From positions 124,001 through 188,000 of the forward strand of contig NZ_JBEDYP020000013.1 in assembly GCF_040117685.2 (NCBI RefSeq): a DNA stretch of 64,000 nt, given 5' to 3'. A model generated the notes under the pieces. That model searched no databases. It was not told where the DNA came from and worked only from the letters and a program-made list of their open reading frames with translations. The DNA is from Gracilimonas sp040117685. Its GTDB lineage: Bacteria; Bacteroidota; Rhodothermia; Balneolales; Balneolaceae. The translations under genes were made by a program, and so were the position numbers. Positions 45,047 through 54,307 of the stretch are shown here, piece after piece (the stretch's first letter is position 1; each line of letters opens with the position of its first letter).

Positions 45047-47599
45047 ATGAGTAATAAAAATTCTATGTGGTGGACATTCAAAATGGCTTGGCGGGATTCC
45101 CGCTCCAACCGATCCAAGCTGTTCCTTTTTATGGCGGCAATTATTGTTGGAGTGGCAGCTCAGGTTGCCATTACTTCCTTCCGCGATAACCTGAATACCA
45201 GTATCGAAAACCAGGCCAAAGAACTCCTTGGAGCTGATCTTGAGGTAGAGCGAAATGCTCCCTTCCAGCCGGAACTACAACAAGTTCTTGATTCATTGGG
45301 TGGTGAAGTTACTACCGGACTGGGGTTCAACTCCATGGCTTTTTTCCCTAAAAACGGGAATACACGCCTTTCTCAAATCACCGCTTTTGAAGGGGAATTT
45401 CCCTATTACGGAGACCTGGTTACCGAACCCGCATCTGCAGCCGATGTGTACCAGCAGAACCAATCTGCCTTGGTCGATGAACCCATTATGAGGTTATTCG
45501 GGATTGAACCCGGAGATTCGGTGAAAATCGGGCAGGTAACGTACAAGATTGAAGGAGCAATCATAGATGTACCGGGGCAACCGGTTGCAGCCTCTTTTTT
45601 TGGCCCGAGGATATTCATTCCGAAACAGAATGTTGAAGAAACCGGATTACTTCAAAGAGGCAGCCGGCTGGAATATATCTCCTACCATAAGTTTCCCGAA
45701 GGAACCGATATGGAGTATGTGGATGACCGGCTCGACCAGCTACGCGATGAACAAAACCTGCGTTTCGGCTATGATACCGTGGACGAACGGGAGGAAGAAG
45801 TGGGAGAAGCCATCCTTTACCTTTCCAATTTCCTGAACCTTATCGGCTTTATTGCCTTATTACTTGGTGGTATTGGAGTTGCCAGTTCCATTTTCGTGTA
45901 CATCAGGCAAAAGATAAATACTGTAGCTGTTCTCCGTTGTGTGGGTGTATCATCCAATCAGGCAATGGCTATCTATCTTATACAGGCAACAGCTATGGGT
46001 TTTATCGGGTCGATGCTTGGAGCCATTCTTGGATCAGTTGTTCAATTGTACCTGCCGGTTTTGGTACAGGATTTCCTCCCGGTTGACATCGAACTTTATA
46101 TCTCGTGGATCTCCATTTTCATCGGTATTGGAACCGGGGTGATTATCTCTATCCTATTTGCCCTTTTTCCACTGCTTGCGGTCAAGAAAATATCACCTTT
46201 ATTCTCCTTGCGCAGTGTAGATGTAAATCTGTCGGGTCTCCTTCAAACTTCGACCAAAGTAATCCTTGGAGTCATCCTGGCCGTATTCATCACCTCTTAT
46301 GCCTGGCTGATGCTGGGTGAGCTGATACCTGCCCTGTTCTTTACGCTTGGGCTTGCAGTTTGTCTATTATTACTCACTGGTTTCGCTAAGTTAATTATGA
46401 AAGGCTCCCGCAAGTTTTTACGCGCCGGCTTCAGTTATGAGCTTCGGCAAGGACTGGCTAACCTTTATCGACCTAATAATCAGACGACCACTCTCCTGCT
46501 CACCTTTGGTTTGGGCGTAACCATGATCAGTTCTTTGTATCTGACTCAGGATATGCTGCTCGATCAAATCGACTTTGGCGGGCAACAAGACCTGCCAAAC
46601 CTTGCCTTGTATGATATTCAGTACGACCAGAATGAAGGGGTTAATGAAATTATTCAATCCGGAGGGCACGAAATTCTTCAGAACGTCCCCATTGTTACCA
46701 TGCGTATTCAGGGCGTAAATGGATACACAAATGCGGAATGGGATCAGGATACCACCCGAAATGCAAGTGGCTGGGCACTGAATCGTGAATACAGATCTAC
46801 CTACAGGGATTCTTTGTTGCCATCCGAAGAGTTGGTTAAAGGAGAATGGATTGGAAATGCAGCAGACATGAACGAGCCTTTCCCTGTTTCCATCGAAGAA
46901 GACCAACGGGATAACCTCGCCATTGATATAGGTGATACACTCACCTGGAACGTACAGGGCATCCCCATTCAAACCTATGTAGCAAGTACCCGAACAGTGA
47001 AATGGGATCAGCCTCAGCCTAATTTTTTTGTAGTATTTCCGGCCGGCGTTCTGGAATCTGCTCCCCAGTTTTTTGCAACCACAGTTAACACCACAAGCCG
47101 GGAGGCTTCCCTTGAACTACAACAGGAACTTGTTCAAAGTTATCCAAACGTTTCGGCTATTGATATCGGACAGGTCATCGAAACCGTTCGAAATTTCATC
47201 GATAAAGTAACTTTTGTGATTCAGTTTATCGGATTATTCAGCATCATTACCGGTTTGATTGTATTGGCCGGCTCAGCTGCTACCAGTCGCTTTCAACGGA
47301 TACGCGAGGCTGTTTTGCTCCGTACTCTTGGAGCTGCAAAGAAACAGGTGATTAAAATTCAGGTTATCGAATATGTATTGTTAGGCGTGATGGCTTCTAT
47401 CACAGGACTTGTTCTCTCGCTTGGTGCCAGTACCTTAATCGGCTACTTCTATTTTGATATTGAGTTCGTACCGAACTTCTTCATCATTGGAATTGAGATA
47501 CTGATTCTTACGGCCCTCGTTCTGCTCATAGGATTATTCAACACCAAAGGGGTTCACAATAAACCACCGCTTGAAGTACTAAGAGCTGAAGCAACTTAG
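45047..47599 (+). CDS. FtsX-family ABC transporter permease (YbbP-like)
   Basis: The 850-residue protein has an N-terminal transmembrane helix (about 24-42), a periplasmic domain (about 45-245), and three further membrane blocks (about 260-390, 400-450 and 720-840), with a second periplasmic domain (about 500-710). The ten-helix layout of two FtsX halves is that of YbbP rather than of the four-helix LolC/E. It likely exports or extracts lipid-linked or hydrophobic material from the membrane. Operon with the ATP-binding gene; monocistronic OmpA gene follows after 62 bases. Confidence 0.9.
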   Translation: MSNKNSMWWTFKMAWRDSRSNRSKLFLFMAAIIVGVAAQVAITSFRDNLNTSIENQAKELLGADLEVERNAPFQPELQQVLDSLGGEVTTGLGFNSMAFFPKNGNTRLSQITAFEGEFPYYGDLVTEPASAADVYQQNQSALVDEPIMRLFGIEPGDSVKIGQVTYKIEGAIIDVPGQPVAASFFGPRIFIPKQNVEETGLLQRGSRLEYISYHKFPEGTDMEYVDDRLDQLRDEQNLRFGYDTVDEREEEVGEAILYLSNFLNLIGFIALLLGGIGVASSIFVYIRQKINTVAVLRCVGVSSNQAMAIYLIQATAMGFIGSMLGAILGSVVQLYLPVLVQDFLPVDIELYISWISIFIGIGTGVIISILFALFPLLAVKKISPLFSLRSVDVNLSGLLQTSTKVILGVILAVFITSYAWLMLGELIPALFFTLGLAVCLLLLTGFAKLIMKGSRKFLRAGFSYELRQGLANLYRPNNQTTTLLLTFGLGVTMISSLYLTQDMLLDQIDFGGQQDLPNLALYDIQYDQNEGVNEIIQSGGHEILQNVPIVTMRIQGVNGYTNAEWDQDTTRNASGWALNREYRSTYRDSLLPSEELVKGEWIGNAADMNEPFPVSIEEDQRDNLAIDIGDTLTWNVQGIPIQTYVASTRTVKWDQPQPNFFVVFPAGVLESAPQFFATTVNTTSREASLELQQELVQSYPNVSAIDIGQVIETVRNFIDKVTFVIQFIGLFSIITGLIVLAGSAATSRFQRIREAVLLRTLGAAKKQVIKIQVIEYVLLGVMASITGLVLSLGASTLIGYFYFDIEFVPNFFIIGIEILILTALVLLIGLFNTKGVHNKPPLEVLRAEAT

Positions 47600-47661
47600 A
47601 AGCCAATGCCTTAAGTTTAGAATAAGGAACATCGTGCGGAAATATCCTTTTAAGTGATAGA

Positions 47662-48360
47662 ATGACAATAAAAACATCTATCATGAGATCTCTACGCCTT
47701 AAACCTTTAGCAGTAATTCTTCTTCTCTTACTTCCTTTTGCTTCCTGTAAAAACTGGAGCAAGACAGCTAAGGGAACTACCATTGGAGCAAGTGCCGGGG
47801 CCTTAGCTGGTGCGATTATAGGAAAAGCAGCCGGTAGCACTACAACCGGAGCAATTGTTGGCGCCGCTGTTGGAGGAGCAACCGGAGCAGCTATCGGTAA
47901 TTACATGGACAACCAAGCTGAAGAGTTAGAAGATGAACTTCAGAATGCAGAAGTGGAACGTATTGGAGAAGGCATTAAAATAACCTTCGATTCCGGCATC
48001 CTCTTCGATACCGACTCTTATGTAATTAAAGACCCGTCTAAAAGAGATCTGGAAGATTTAGCCAGAGTCCTGAAAAAATATAAAGACACTAATATCATGT
48101 TTGGCGGACATACGGACAGCAGAGGCTCTGAAAGCTACAACCAGGACCTGTCTGAACAACGAGCCCGTTCAGTAGCCGAGTTCATGGCCTTTATTGAAGT
48201 TGATCCCGAAAGAATGACGATTGTCGGATACGGTGAAAACCAACCTGTAGCTACAAACGATACCCCGGAAGGCCGCCAGCAGAACCGCCGGGTTGAAGTA
48301 GCCATTTGGGCCAATGAAGATTTAAAAGAAGCGGCCGAAAATGGAAAAATAGGTAGCTGA
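47662..48360 (+). CDS. OmpA-family lipoprotein with glycine zipper
   Basis: The 232-residue protein has a lipoprotein signal ending LLLPFASC, a glycine-zipper stretch (about residues 35-80: GASAGALAGAIIG, GAIVGAAVGGATGAAIG) that may insert in membrane, and a C-terminal OmpA domain (about 110-215) with the peptidoglycan-binding motif GGHTDSRGSESYNQDLSEQR and NRRVEVAI. It ties the outer membrane to peptidoglycan. ATG 47662 and 47683 are both possible; the latter gives a shorter n-region. Confidence 0.92.
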   Translation: MTIKTSIMRSLRLKPLAVILLLLLPFASCKNWSKTAKGTTIGASAGALAGAIIGKAAGSTTTGAIVGAAVGGATGAAIGNYMDNQAEELEDELQNAEVERIGEGIKITFDSGILFDTDSYVIKDPSKRDLEDLARVLKKYKDTNIMFGGHTDSRGSESYNQDLSEQRARSVAEFMAFIEVDPERMTIVGYGENQPVATNDTPEGRQQNRRVEVAIWANEDLKEAAENGKIGS

Positions 48361-48388
48361 TATCACTTTACTTATTAGTTTTTATTTT

Positions 48389-48422
48389 AGTCCTGCACGT
48401 TTAAAACAGCAGGACTTTTTTA
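48389..48422 (+). terminator. Rho-independent terminator of the OmpA-family gene
   Basis: Arms AGTCCTGC and GCAGGACT around a 12-base loop run into seven T residues. Confidence 0.9.
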
Positions 48423-48481
48423 TTTCTTTTGTTAAAAACTATTACGATTCTACCACAGTACCTTAAAATTTTGGTTCACCG

Positions 48482-49579
48482 ATGAAAAAAATAAAGAAAA
48501 GACTTCCTATACCCTCTTTTTTAAGACAAAATCAAAGTTCTAAAAAGCCGGGTCAGGCTCCTGGCACCCTCCTTTTTACCGGAGAGAAGCGCCTGGAAAA
48601 TGTCTTGATGCATCTCTATGACTACGATGTTGAGCATCTTTCAGAGCACGACCTTTCCGAAATTGATGACAGCAAACCCTATCTCGATTCTCCTTCTAAG
48701 ACCTGGATTAATGTATGCGGGCTTCACGATATAGAAAAACTGAAGGAGATTTGGGATTATTTTAACCTCCACCCTCTCATTCAGGAAGACATTCTGAATA
48801 CCCAACAGCGGCCAAAAATCGAGGAATATGCTGACCATATGTTTTTTGTTCTTCGGATGATGAGTATAGCGGATGATACCGGAGAATTGAAGGTGGAACA
48901 AGTTAGTATCGTATTGTCACCAAACTCGGTTCTTTCTTTTCAGGAAGATGATTTCCCCATTTATGAACCGGTGCTGCACCGTCTTAGAAATGCAGCCCCC
49001 CGCCTTCGTAAACAAGGGCCCGATTATCTTGCCTATGCCCTTATCGATACCATCGTGGATCACTATCTGAAGGTGATGGAAAAAATCGGCAACGAAATTG
49101 AAGAGCTTGAAGATGAAATCCTGCAAAAGTCTGACGAATCAGTACCGGAGAAAATTCATGCCTTACGCCGAAAGCTGATTTTCTTCCGGAGATCGGTATG
49201 GCCGCTTCGTGACAGCCTGAACTCTCTGCTCAGAGAAGAATCTCACCTGATCCATGAGGAGAACAAGATCTTTTTCAGGGATGTATACGATCACCTTGTA
49301 CAAATAATAGATGGCATAGAAAACTACCGGGATATGGCAATGGGGATGCTGGATATGTACATGTCTCAGGTCAGCAACAAAATGAATGAAGTGATGAAGG
49401 TATTGACCATTATCGCAACCATCTTTATTCCGCTTACATTTATAGCCGGCATCTATGGGATGAATTTTGAACATATGCCCGAACTTGGATGGAAGTGGGC
49501 TTACCCAACCGTGTGGGGCATTATGATTGTGGCTACCATTGGAATGGTGTTCTACTTCAGAAAAAAAGACTGGCTATAA
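48482..49579 (+). CDS. corA: Magnesium/cobalt transporter CorA
   Basis: The 365-residue protein has the cytoplasmic funnel domain (about 60-300) and two C-terminal helices. The pore signature is GIYGMNFEHMP, containing the universal GMN, followed by the last helix (VWGIMIVATIGMVFYF) and a basic end. It forms pentameric channels for Mg2+ uptake. Length and order are standard. A bidirectional terminator follows. Confidence 0.96.
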   Translation: MKKIKKRLPIPSFLRQNQSSKKPGQAPGTLLFTGEKRLENVLMHLYDYDVEHLSEHDLSEIDDSKPYLDSPSKTWINVCGLHDIEKLKEIWDYFNLHPLIQEDILNTQQRPKIEEYADHMFFVLRMMSIADDTGELKVEQVSIVLSPNSVLSFQEDDFPIYEPVLHRLRNAAPRLRKQGPDYLAYALIDTIVDHYLKVMEKIGNEIEELEDEILQKSDESVPEKIHALRRKLIFFRRSVWPLRDSLNSLLREESHLIHEENKIFFRDVYDHLVQIIDGIENYRDMAMGMLDMYMSQVSNKMNEVMKVLTIIATIFIPLTFIAGIYGMNFEHMPELGWKWAYPTVWGIMIVATIGMVFYFRKKDWL

Positions 49580-49586
49580 GAGCCAT

Positions 49587-49617
49587 AAAAAAAGGTCTCA
49601 ATCACGAGACCTTTTTC
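49587..49617. terminator. Bidirectional terminator after corA
   Basis: Arms AAAAAGGTCTC and GAGACCTTTTT around a six-base loop, with flanking A and T runs, between corA and the convergent barrel gene. Confidence 0.9.
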
Positions 49618-49660
49618 TAACTAACTACGGAGGTATTATTGGGGATTCAATAATTCATTT

Positions 49661-51196
49661 TTAAAACAGAAATTTTATCCCGGCTAATATTTTCAATGTA
49701 TTTACTTCATGGTCAACTACTTCTGACCTTGCCACATTATCCGAGTAATCAAAATAGTTGTACAGTGTTGAACGGTCGCTCCAAAATGAATATTGCCCGG
49801 ACACTTCCAGCACGATGTTCGTAGCTACACGAGCTGAGAAGCCACCTGAAATGATGTTTCTATCCGCTTCGTACACATTACTTTTACCCGGAAGGAATCC
49901 ATAGCCGGCCTTCAGGGTTACATCGTCATTTACCTCAAAGCCTATCCCGCCTTTCAGGTTAATCACTCTTTGGTAGGAAGAACCCATAAAGCTTTCCAGG
50001 CTTTCTTCTTCATCCCTGAGTTCAACTTCCTGGTCAAAATCCAGATCATTACCGGAAACCAGATCCAGCTCTAAATTGGAATAGTTTATCATCTCACCGG
50101 AAACGGAAAAGTTGAACCTGCCAATATTGTTCAAAGCAATCCCTGCTTTCAATTCTCCGGGTCTGCTTATCCGGTACTCATAATCCTGACTGCTGGCAAA
50201 ATCTGCTTCGAACGGAGTTGAGTTGTCGTCCAGCTCGGTTCGGATGGAAGAATAATAGCTTTCCCTAACCACCAAAGTAGAGGGAAATAAGTAGCTGATT
50301 CCAATATTTAATTTGGGATTTACCTTGTATATAACTCCCGATCGGACAGAAAAACCCAATATTTCAGCATCAATCTCATCGTGCGTTAATATGCTGTGAA
50401 TGTCCGTTCCTTCATCCGAAACATCCGATGGGATGAAGTTGAAGTTGTAATCATTTCGGTCATCAAGCTCCAAAAAATCTCGCCTGTAGGTGTAATTTCC
50501 GGCAGTCAGACCAGCTGAGAGCCCTACAAATAGGTTTTTTTGAAATTCGGTTCCAAAGAAGAATGAGTATTCTCCAATATTGGTAGTATGTGTGATTTCA
50601 GCATCCTGAGTAATACCCGGGTACTCCTGAAAGCCAATCCTGAATATAGATTCGAGGTAAGTAGAGTCAACATCTCCCCAGTCTATGGCATAAGTATCAA
50701 AGGCAATATCGTAATAATCGCTGGATGGCTCACGGAAGGCATCGGTGATTGTACTTTCTGAGTTACGGCCACCTATCCTGTAAACTTCTCGTTCATTACT
50801 AATCTGGTTATATCCGCCACCCAGCACAAAACTGCCTTGCTCGGTTGGCATTTTATATACAAAACCAAGATTTCCTAATTTGGTACTTTGATCGTCCGCT
50901 ACTAAAGTATTTCCGAGATAGCTGTTCTTATATTCTGAGCGGTCATTGAACAGGCTAAAACTTACGTACCCATCTTCAATAAAAGCTATGCTTGCCGGGT
51001 TTTCAGCAAAACTTCCGTATCCGTTGGGGGAGGCCACAGAGGGAAATAAGCCTGTACCGGCATCTCCATTAAAATCCCACGAACTGAATTGAAGGGCCAG
51101 GTTTGAGTATGTGACCTGACTATTCCCATCCTGCGCATATAATTTCGATGAAAAAAACAGCGAGGGTACCAAGAGAAAAAATAGAATCCTCTTCAT
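49661..51196 (-). CDS. FadL/OmpP1-like outer-membrane barrel, cassette copy B
   Basis: The 511-residue protein has a signal peptide (ending KLYAQ), an N-terminal stretch with a YGSFAENPASIAF motif like the NPAG hatch region of FadL/OmpP1/PorV barrels, and many amphipathic strands ending in IKFLF. It is a clear paralogue of the barrel at 52715: both have FDTYAIDWGDVD then TYLESIFRIGF, a later FLELD.RNDY segment and LYNY.D near the end. It follows the lipoprotein gene by 40 bases and is the last gene of the two-cassette cluster. Function unknown; the FadL group moves hydrophobic solutes while PorV-like members chaperone surface proteins. Confidence 0.8.
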   Translation of the reverse strand: MKRILFFLLVPSLFFSSKLYAQDGNSQVTYSNLALQFSSWDFNGDAGTGLFPSVASPNGYGSFAENPASIAFIEDGYVSFSLFNDRSEYKNSYLGNTLVADDQSTKLGNLGFVYKMPTEQGSFVLGGGYNQISNEREVYRIGGRNSESTITDAFREPSSDYYDIAFDTYAIDWGDVDSTYLESIFRIGFQEYPGITQDAEITHTTNIGEYSFFFGTEFQKNLFVGLSAGLTAGNYTYRRDFLELDDRNDYNFNFIPSDVSDEGTDIHSILTHDEIDAEILGFSVRSGVIYKVNPKLNIGISYLFPSTLVVRESYYSSIRTELDDNSTPFEADFASSQDYEYRISRPGELKAGIALNNIGRFNFSVSGEMINYSNLELDLVSGNDLDFDQEVELRDEEESLESFMGSSYQRVINLKGGIGFEVNDDVTLKAGYGFLPGKSNVYEADRNIISGGFSARVATNIVLEVSGQYSFWSDRSTLYNYFDYSDNVARSEVVDHEVNTLKILAGIKFLF

Positions 51197-51236
51197 AGAT
51201 GATCATTAATAATTTAAAGTTGGTTATTTCGGTAGC

Positions 51237-52568
51237 TTAGTTTCCGCCGCGGCTTCTCTTTTTAGAGCTGCTTGATGAACCTTTGCTTCGGGTACCTGAG
51301 GACCGGCTTGAAGATGAACTTCGGGTAACTTTAGTACCGGAGCTTTTGCGGGTCACGCCTCTTGAGAAATTATTTTTGGTTTTACTTGTATTGAGCCGGC
51401 TCCGCGAATTAAAGTCAAAAGATGACGAAGTTGATTTAAAGATAGAACGATCCAAAAAGCTCCCAATGTTTTTTAAACCCGACCGGGAAGAAGAACGGTT
51501 CAACCCATTTACTCTGACTTTTCGCGCCGGGATGGTATAAGACCGGCCATTAAAATCAGAAATATCAATTGTCCTCACTGATGTGCTGCTTAATGATGCA
51601 CTATCGTTTCCTCGGGATCTTTTACGTGTTCCGCTGCTGCTATTCCCCTTGCTTCCACGGTCTCGACCAACTGAGGAGCCACTACCTCTGCTTCTGCCAT
51701 TATTTTTAGAACCTGAACGGCTTTTACCAACGGAGGAACCCCTGGTTCGGGTACCACTGCTTCTTCCAACCGATGAACCCCTCTTGGTGGATGAGCCGGT
51801 ACTTCTGACTCTTACTCCATTATTGGTACCTCGCGTCCGTGTAAGTCCAGAATTTCTTGTTCGGGTTACGCCATTACCTGATCGCGTTCTGTAGTCACTT
51901 CCATTTGCAAAACCACTGCCTCTTGGACCTTTGTAATAAAGATCTGCGCTTCTGCTGTACTTATTTGACCGGTGGTAATTGTTATAAACCCGTACGTAAG
52001 AGTAGTAGGGATGCCCCCAGTAGCCATCGTAATATGGGCCATAATATCCCCAGTGACCATAATAACCAGCGTAAAAACGAGGGTGATGAAAACCTCCAAA
52101 CCCAATCCATATTGAAGATCGGAACCGTGGATAATAGTAGTCATAGTATCCATAGCCGTAACCGTAACCATATCTGTTATAGCTGAACCAGGAATTATAC
52201 GGGTAATGAAATGATCCATCATAAAAACCATCGTTGTACCCGGCACTGTACCCTTTCCAGAACATTTTCTCAGCAAAGTGCGCCTTGTACCACTGCTCCG
52301 TTTCATAGTCTATGTAGTAAATACCGTCTTCCTCAAGCGCCAGTTGTTCGTCAAGATATTCTTCTTCATCACTGTTATAGTAAGAAGTACCGCTATCATC
52401 GGTGTCGGCAGTAGTACCTTTTTCAAACCCACTCCAGGAATAGTAATCCGAATATCGGTCGTTCTCTAAAGGATACTGATCAAACGTCTGGAATTGAGTG
52501 TAGCAGCCAGTGAATAAGAATGGCAAAAGAAGTAGAAAAAACCGGTTTGTTGCTTTCGAATGTTTCAT
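51237..52568 (-). CDS. Ser/Arg/Gly-rich lipoprotein, cassette copy B
   Basis: I do not recognise a named family. The 443-residue protein has a lipoprotein signal ending FLFTGCYTQ, an acidic segment (about 25-95), an aromatic-rich middle (about 100-200, with YGYGYGYYDYYYPRF, and FYAGYYGHWGYYGPYY), and a long basic low-complexity tail from about 215 to the end dominated by Ser, Arg, Gly and Thr (TRTRGTNNGVRVRST, SKKRSRGGN). A more ordered island near 335-365 contains SYTIPARKVRVNG. It shares the GIYY.DYE..QWY motif and the SRGG ending with the lipoprotein at 54308. Tail composition suggests an extended polycationic surface polymer or nucleic-acid or polysaccharide binder, which is inference. 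A palindrome lies about 77 bases upstream of the start. Confidence 0.8.
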   Translation of the reverse strand: MKHSKATNRFFLLLLPFLFTGCYTQFQTFDQYPLENDRYSDYYSWSGFEKGTTADTDDSGTSYYNSDEEEYLDEQLALEEDGIYYIDYETEQWYKAHFAEKMFWKGYSAGYNDGFYDGSFHYPYNSWFSYNRYGYGYGYGYYDYYYPRFRSSIWIGFGGFHHPRFYAGYYGHWGYYGPYYDGYWGHPYYSYVRVYNNYHRSNKYSRSADLYYKGPRGSGFANGSDYRTRSGNGVTRTRNSGLTRTRGTNNGVRVRSTGSSTKRGSSVGRSSGTRTRGSSVGKSRSGSKNNGRSRGSGSSVGRDRGSKGNSSSGTRKRSRGNDSASLSSTSVRTIDISDFNGRSYTIPARKVRVNGLNRSSSRSGLKNIGSFLDRSIFKSTSSSFDFNSRSRLNTSKTKNNFSRGVTRKSSGTKVTRSSSSSRSSGTRSKGSSSSSKKRSRGGN

Positions 52569-52635
52569 GATCGTACCATTGCAAGACTACATTTTAATTT
52601 ACATCGAAAAGATGAAACATCTATGGTTCTTATTT

Positions 52636-52655
52636 TATCACATGATAATGCTAAT
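52636..52655 (-). promoter_or_regulatory. Palindrome upstream of cassette B (putative regulator site)
   Basis: The core ACATGATAATG is identical to the one at 55183-55193, and 16 of 20 positions match over the wider site. The arms here are imperfect (CACAT-GATA-ATGCT). The centre is about 77 bases before the lipoprotein start at 52568, against 68 for cassette A, so the offset differs by about one helical turn. Confidence 0.5.
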
Positions 52656-52714
52656 CATTTTACATGCTCAATAGTTTTTTAAACAAAATTATTTCTAAGC
52701 CAACTGTATTTCTT

Positions 52715-54235
52715 TTAGAATAGCAGCTTTAGTCCAGCTATTACCCTCACCCTTTGTACATCTGCAGTGAATGTGGTCGTTTGAGCTACATTATCAAAAT
52801 CTATGTAGTTATAAAGTGTTGTTTGATTCTCATTCATCAAATAAGCCCCATCAAAGTTGAGTACCACATTATCCAGCAAAACAATAGAAAGAGCACCTGA
52901 AAATTCATGAGTATCACTATACTCAAAATTAGATTTTTCAGGCAAAAAAGAATACCCTAATGTTGCTCTCATTTTTTCTGAAATGGTAATATCAGTCCCG
53001 ACTTTTACATTCAGTACTGCATTGTTATTCTTTTCCGCGAATGTGTTCTGCCTTTGTTGTTCATCTCTCCAGAACTCTACATCTGTAAGCCGGGCGTCCC
53101 TGTCAGAAACAAAGTCAAAACTGATGTTCCTATAGTCGATGTATTCAGCTGACACTGCAAACCTTATCCTTTTCTTGAATTCATAGTCAAAACCAATTTT
53201 TAAAATCCCCGGTTTTCTAATCCTGTATCTGAAACTTCCGGATGGTTCTACTTCAGCGAAAAAAGGCTCGGAATTATCATCCAGTGTGGTTTGAATGGAA
53301 TAACTGAATAACTCTGAAACCTCTAAATCGGAAGGTAGCACATAGCTAAGGCCAGCATTAATGCTTCTATTAAATTGGTATAACACCCCTCCCCTGAGGT
53401 TCCAACCTTCGAATTTTGAATCGAGCTGATTGCGAACCAAGATATTATCAATATCACTTCCCTCAATAAAGTCTCCGTCGTAGTCATTTCGGGAATCTAG
53501 TTCCAGAAAATTTCTTTCATGTCCGAAATCTCCAAGCATGTAAGCCGCGGAAATACCAACAAATAAATTTTGCCTGAATTCTGTAGCAAAAAAAGCTGAA
53601 TATTCTCCTGATAATGTCTCAGAACTCATCTTCCCTTCCTGATTAATTCCCGGAAAGGTACCCGGCTCAAATCCAATTCTGAAAATCGACTCCAGGTAGG
53701 TTCGATCCACATCTCCCCAGTCAATGGCATACGTATCGAAGGCAAGATCATGGAATTCATTCCCTTCATCTAAAAAAGAATCCGTAATCGTGTTATCCGA
53801 ATTTCTGCCTGAGAAACCGAAACTTCGGTTCTCTGAGGTCAACCTGCTATATCCAACACCAATCACCATGCTTCCTTCAATGGTAGGCAAGCTATAAGTG
53901 AGACCGATATTTCCAATTTTATTAAGGTCAGATTCCGAATCGACACTTTTTCCCAGATAAAAGCTCTCCGAGGAAGCGTCTTGACGATAAAAGCTGAGCG
54001 AAAACTCACTTTTCCTCATTAAAGCCATGGAAGCCGGATTATCGATATAACTTCCATAGCCATATGACTGTGCAACAGAGGGCATTACGGGCAAAGAATT
54101 TGCTGAGATACCAGACCGGGTAAATTGCAGGGCCAGGTTCTGGAAACTGGTTGGCTTGAGCTGAGCCTGAGCATAAACTTTAACCGGTGACAATAAATAC
54201 AGACATAGTATCAATAGCAGAGAATGCTTTCTCAT
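52715..54235 (-). CDS. FadL/OmpP1-like outer-membrane barrel, cassette copy A
   Basis: The 506-residue protein has a signal peptide (ending VYAQAQ), the hatch-like YGYGSYIDNPASMAL segment, long alternating strands, and a terminal GLKLLF. It aligns along its whole length with the barrel at 49661, with stretches such as FDTYAIDWGDVD and TYLESIFRIGF nearly invariant while other loops differ, so the copies arose by an old tandem duplication rather than a recent one. It lies 72 bases after the copy A lipoprotein gene. Confidence 0.8.
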   Translation of the reverse strand: MRKHSLLLILCLYLLSPVKVYAQAQLKPTSFQNLALQFTRSGISANSLPVMPSVAQSYGYGSYIDNPASMALMRKSEFSLSFYRQDASSESFYLGKSVDSESDLNKIGNIGLTYSLPTIEGSMVIGVGYSRLTSENRSFGFSGRNSDNTITDSFLDEGNEFHDLAFDTYAIDWGDVDRTYLESIFRIGFEPGTFPGINQEGKMSSETLSGEYSAFFATEFRQNLFVGISAAYMLGDFGHERNFLELDSRNDYDGDFIEGSDIDNILVRNQLDSKFEGWNLRGGVLYQFNRSINAGLSYVLPSDLEVSELFSYSIQTTLDDNSEPFFAEVEPSGSFRYRIRKPGILKIGFDYEFKKRIRFAVSAEYIDYRNISFDFVSDRDARLTDVEFWRDEQQRQNTFAEKNNNAVLNVKVGTDITISEKMRATLGYSFLPEKSNFEYSDTHEFSGALSIVLLDNVVLNFDGAYLMNENQTTLYNYIDFDNVAQTTTFTADVQRVRVIAGLKLLF

Positions 54236-54307
54236 ATACAGTAGATATAGATTTGGATAGGTAAGAGTTCATTCAGAAAGAAGCACAGTCGGAGAAGACT
54301 TTAGTAG

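Noticed and set aside
46418..46972. Open frame of 184 codons on the minus strand
   Set aside because: Antisense to the FtsX-type permease; not supported by any motif or start context.
51583..52306. Several open frames on both strands within the Ser/Arg/Gly lipoprotein gene
   Set aside because: They come from repeated codons of the low-complexity region; only the minus-strand frame with lipobox and paralogue makes sense.
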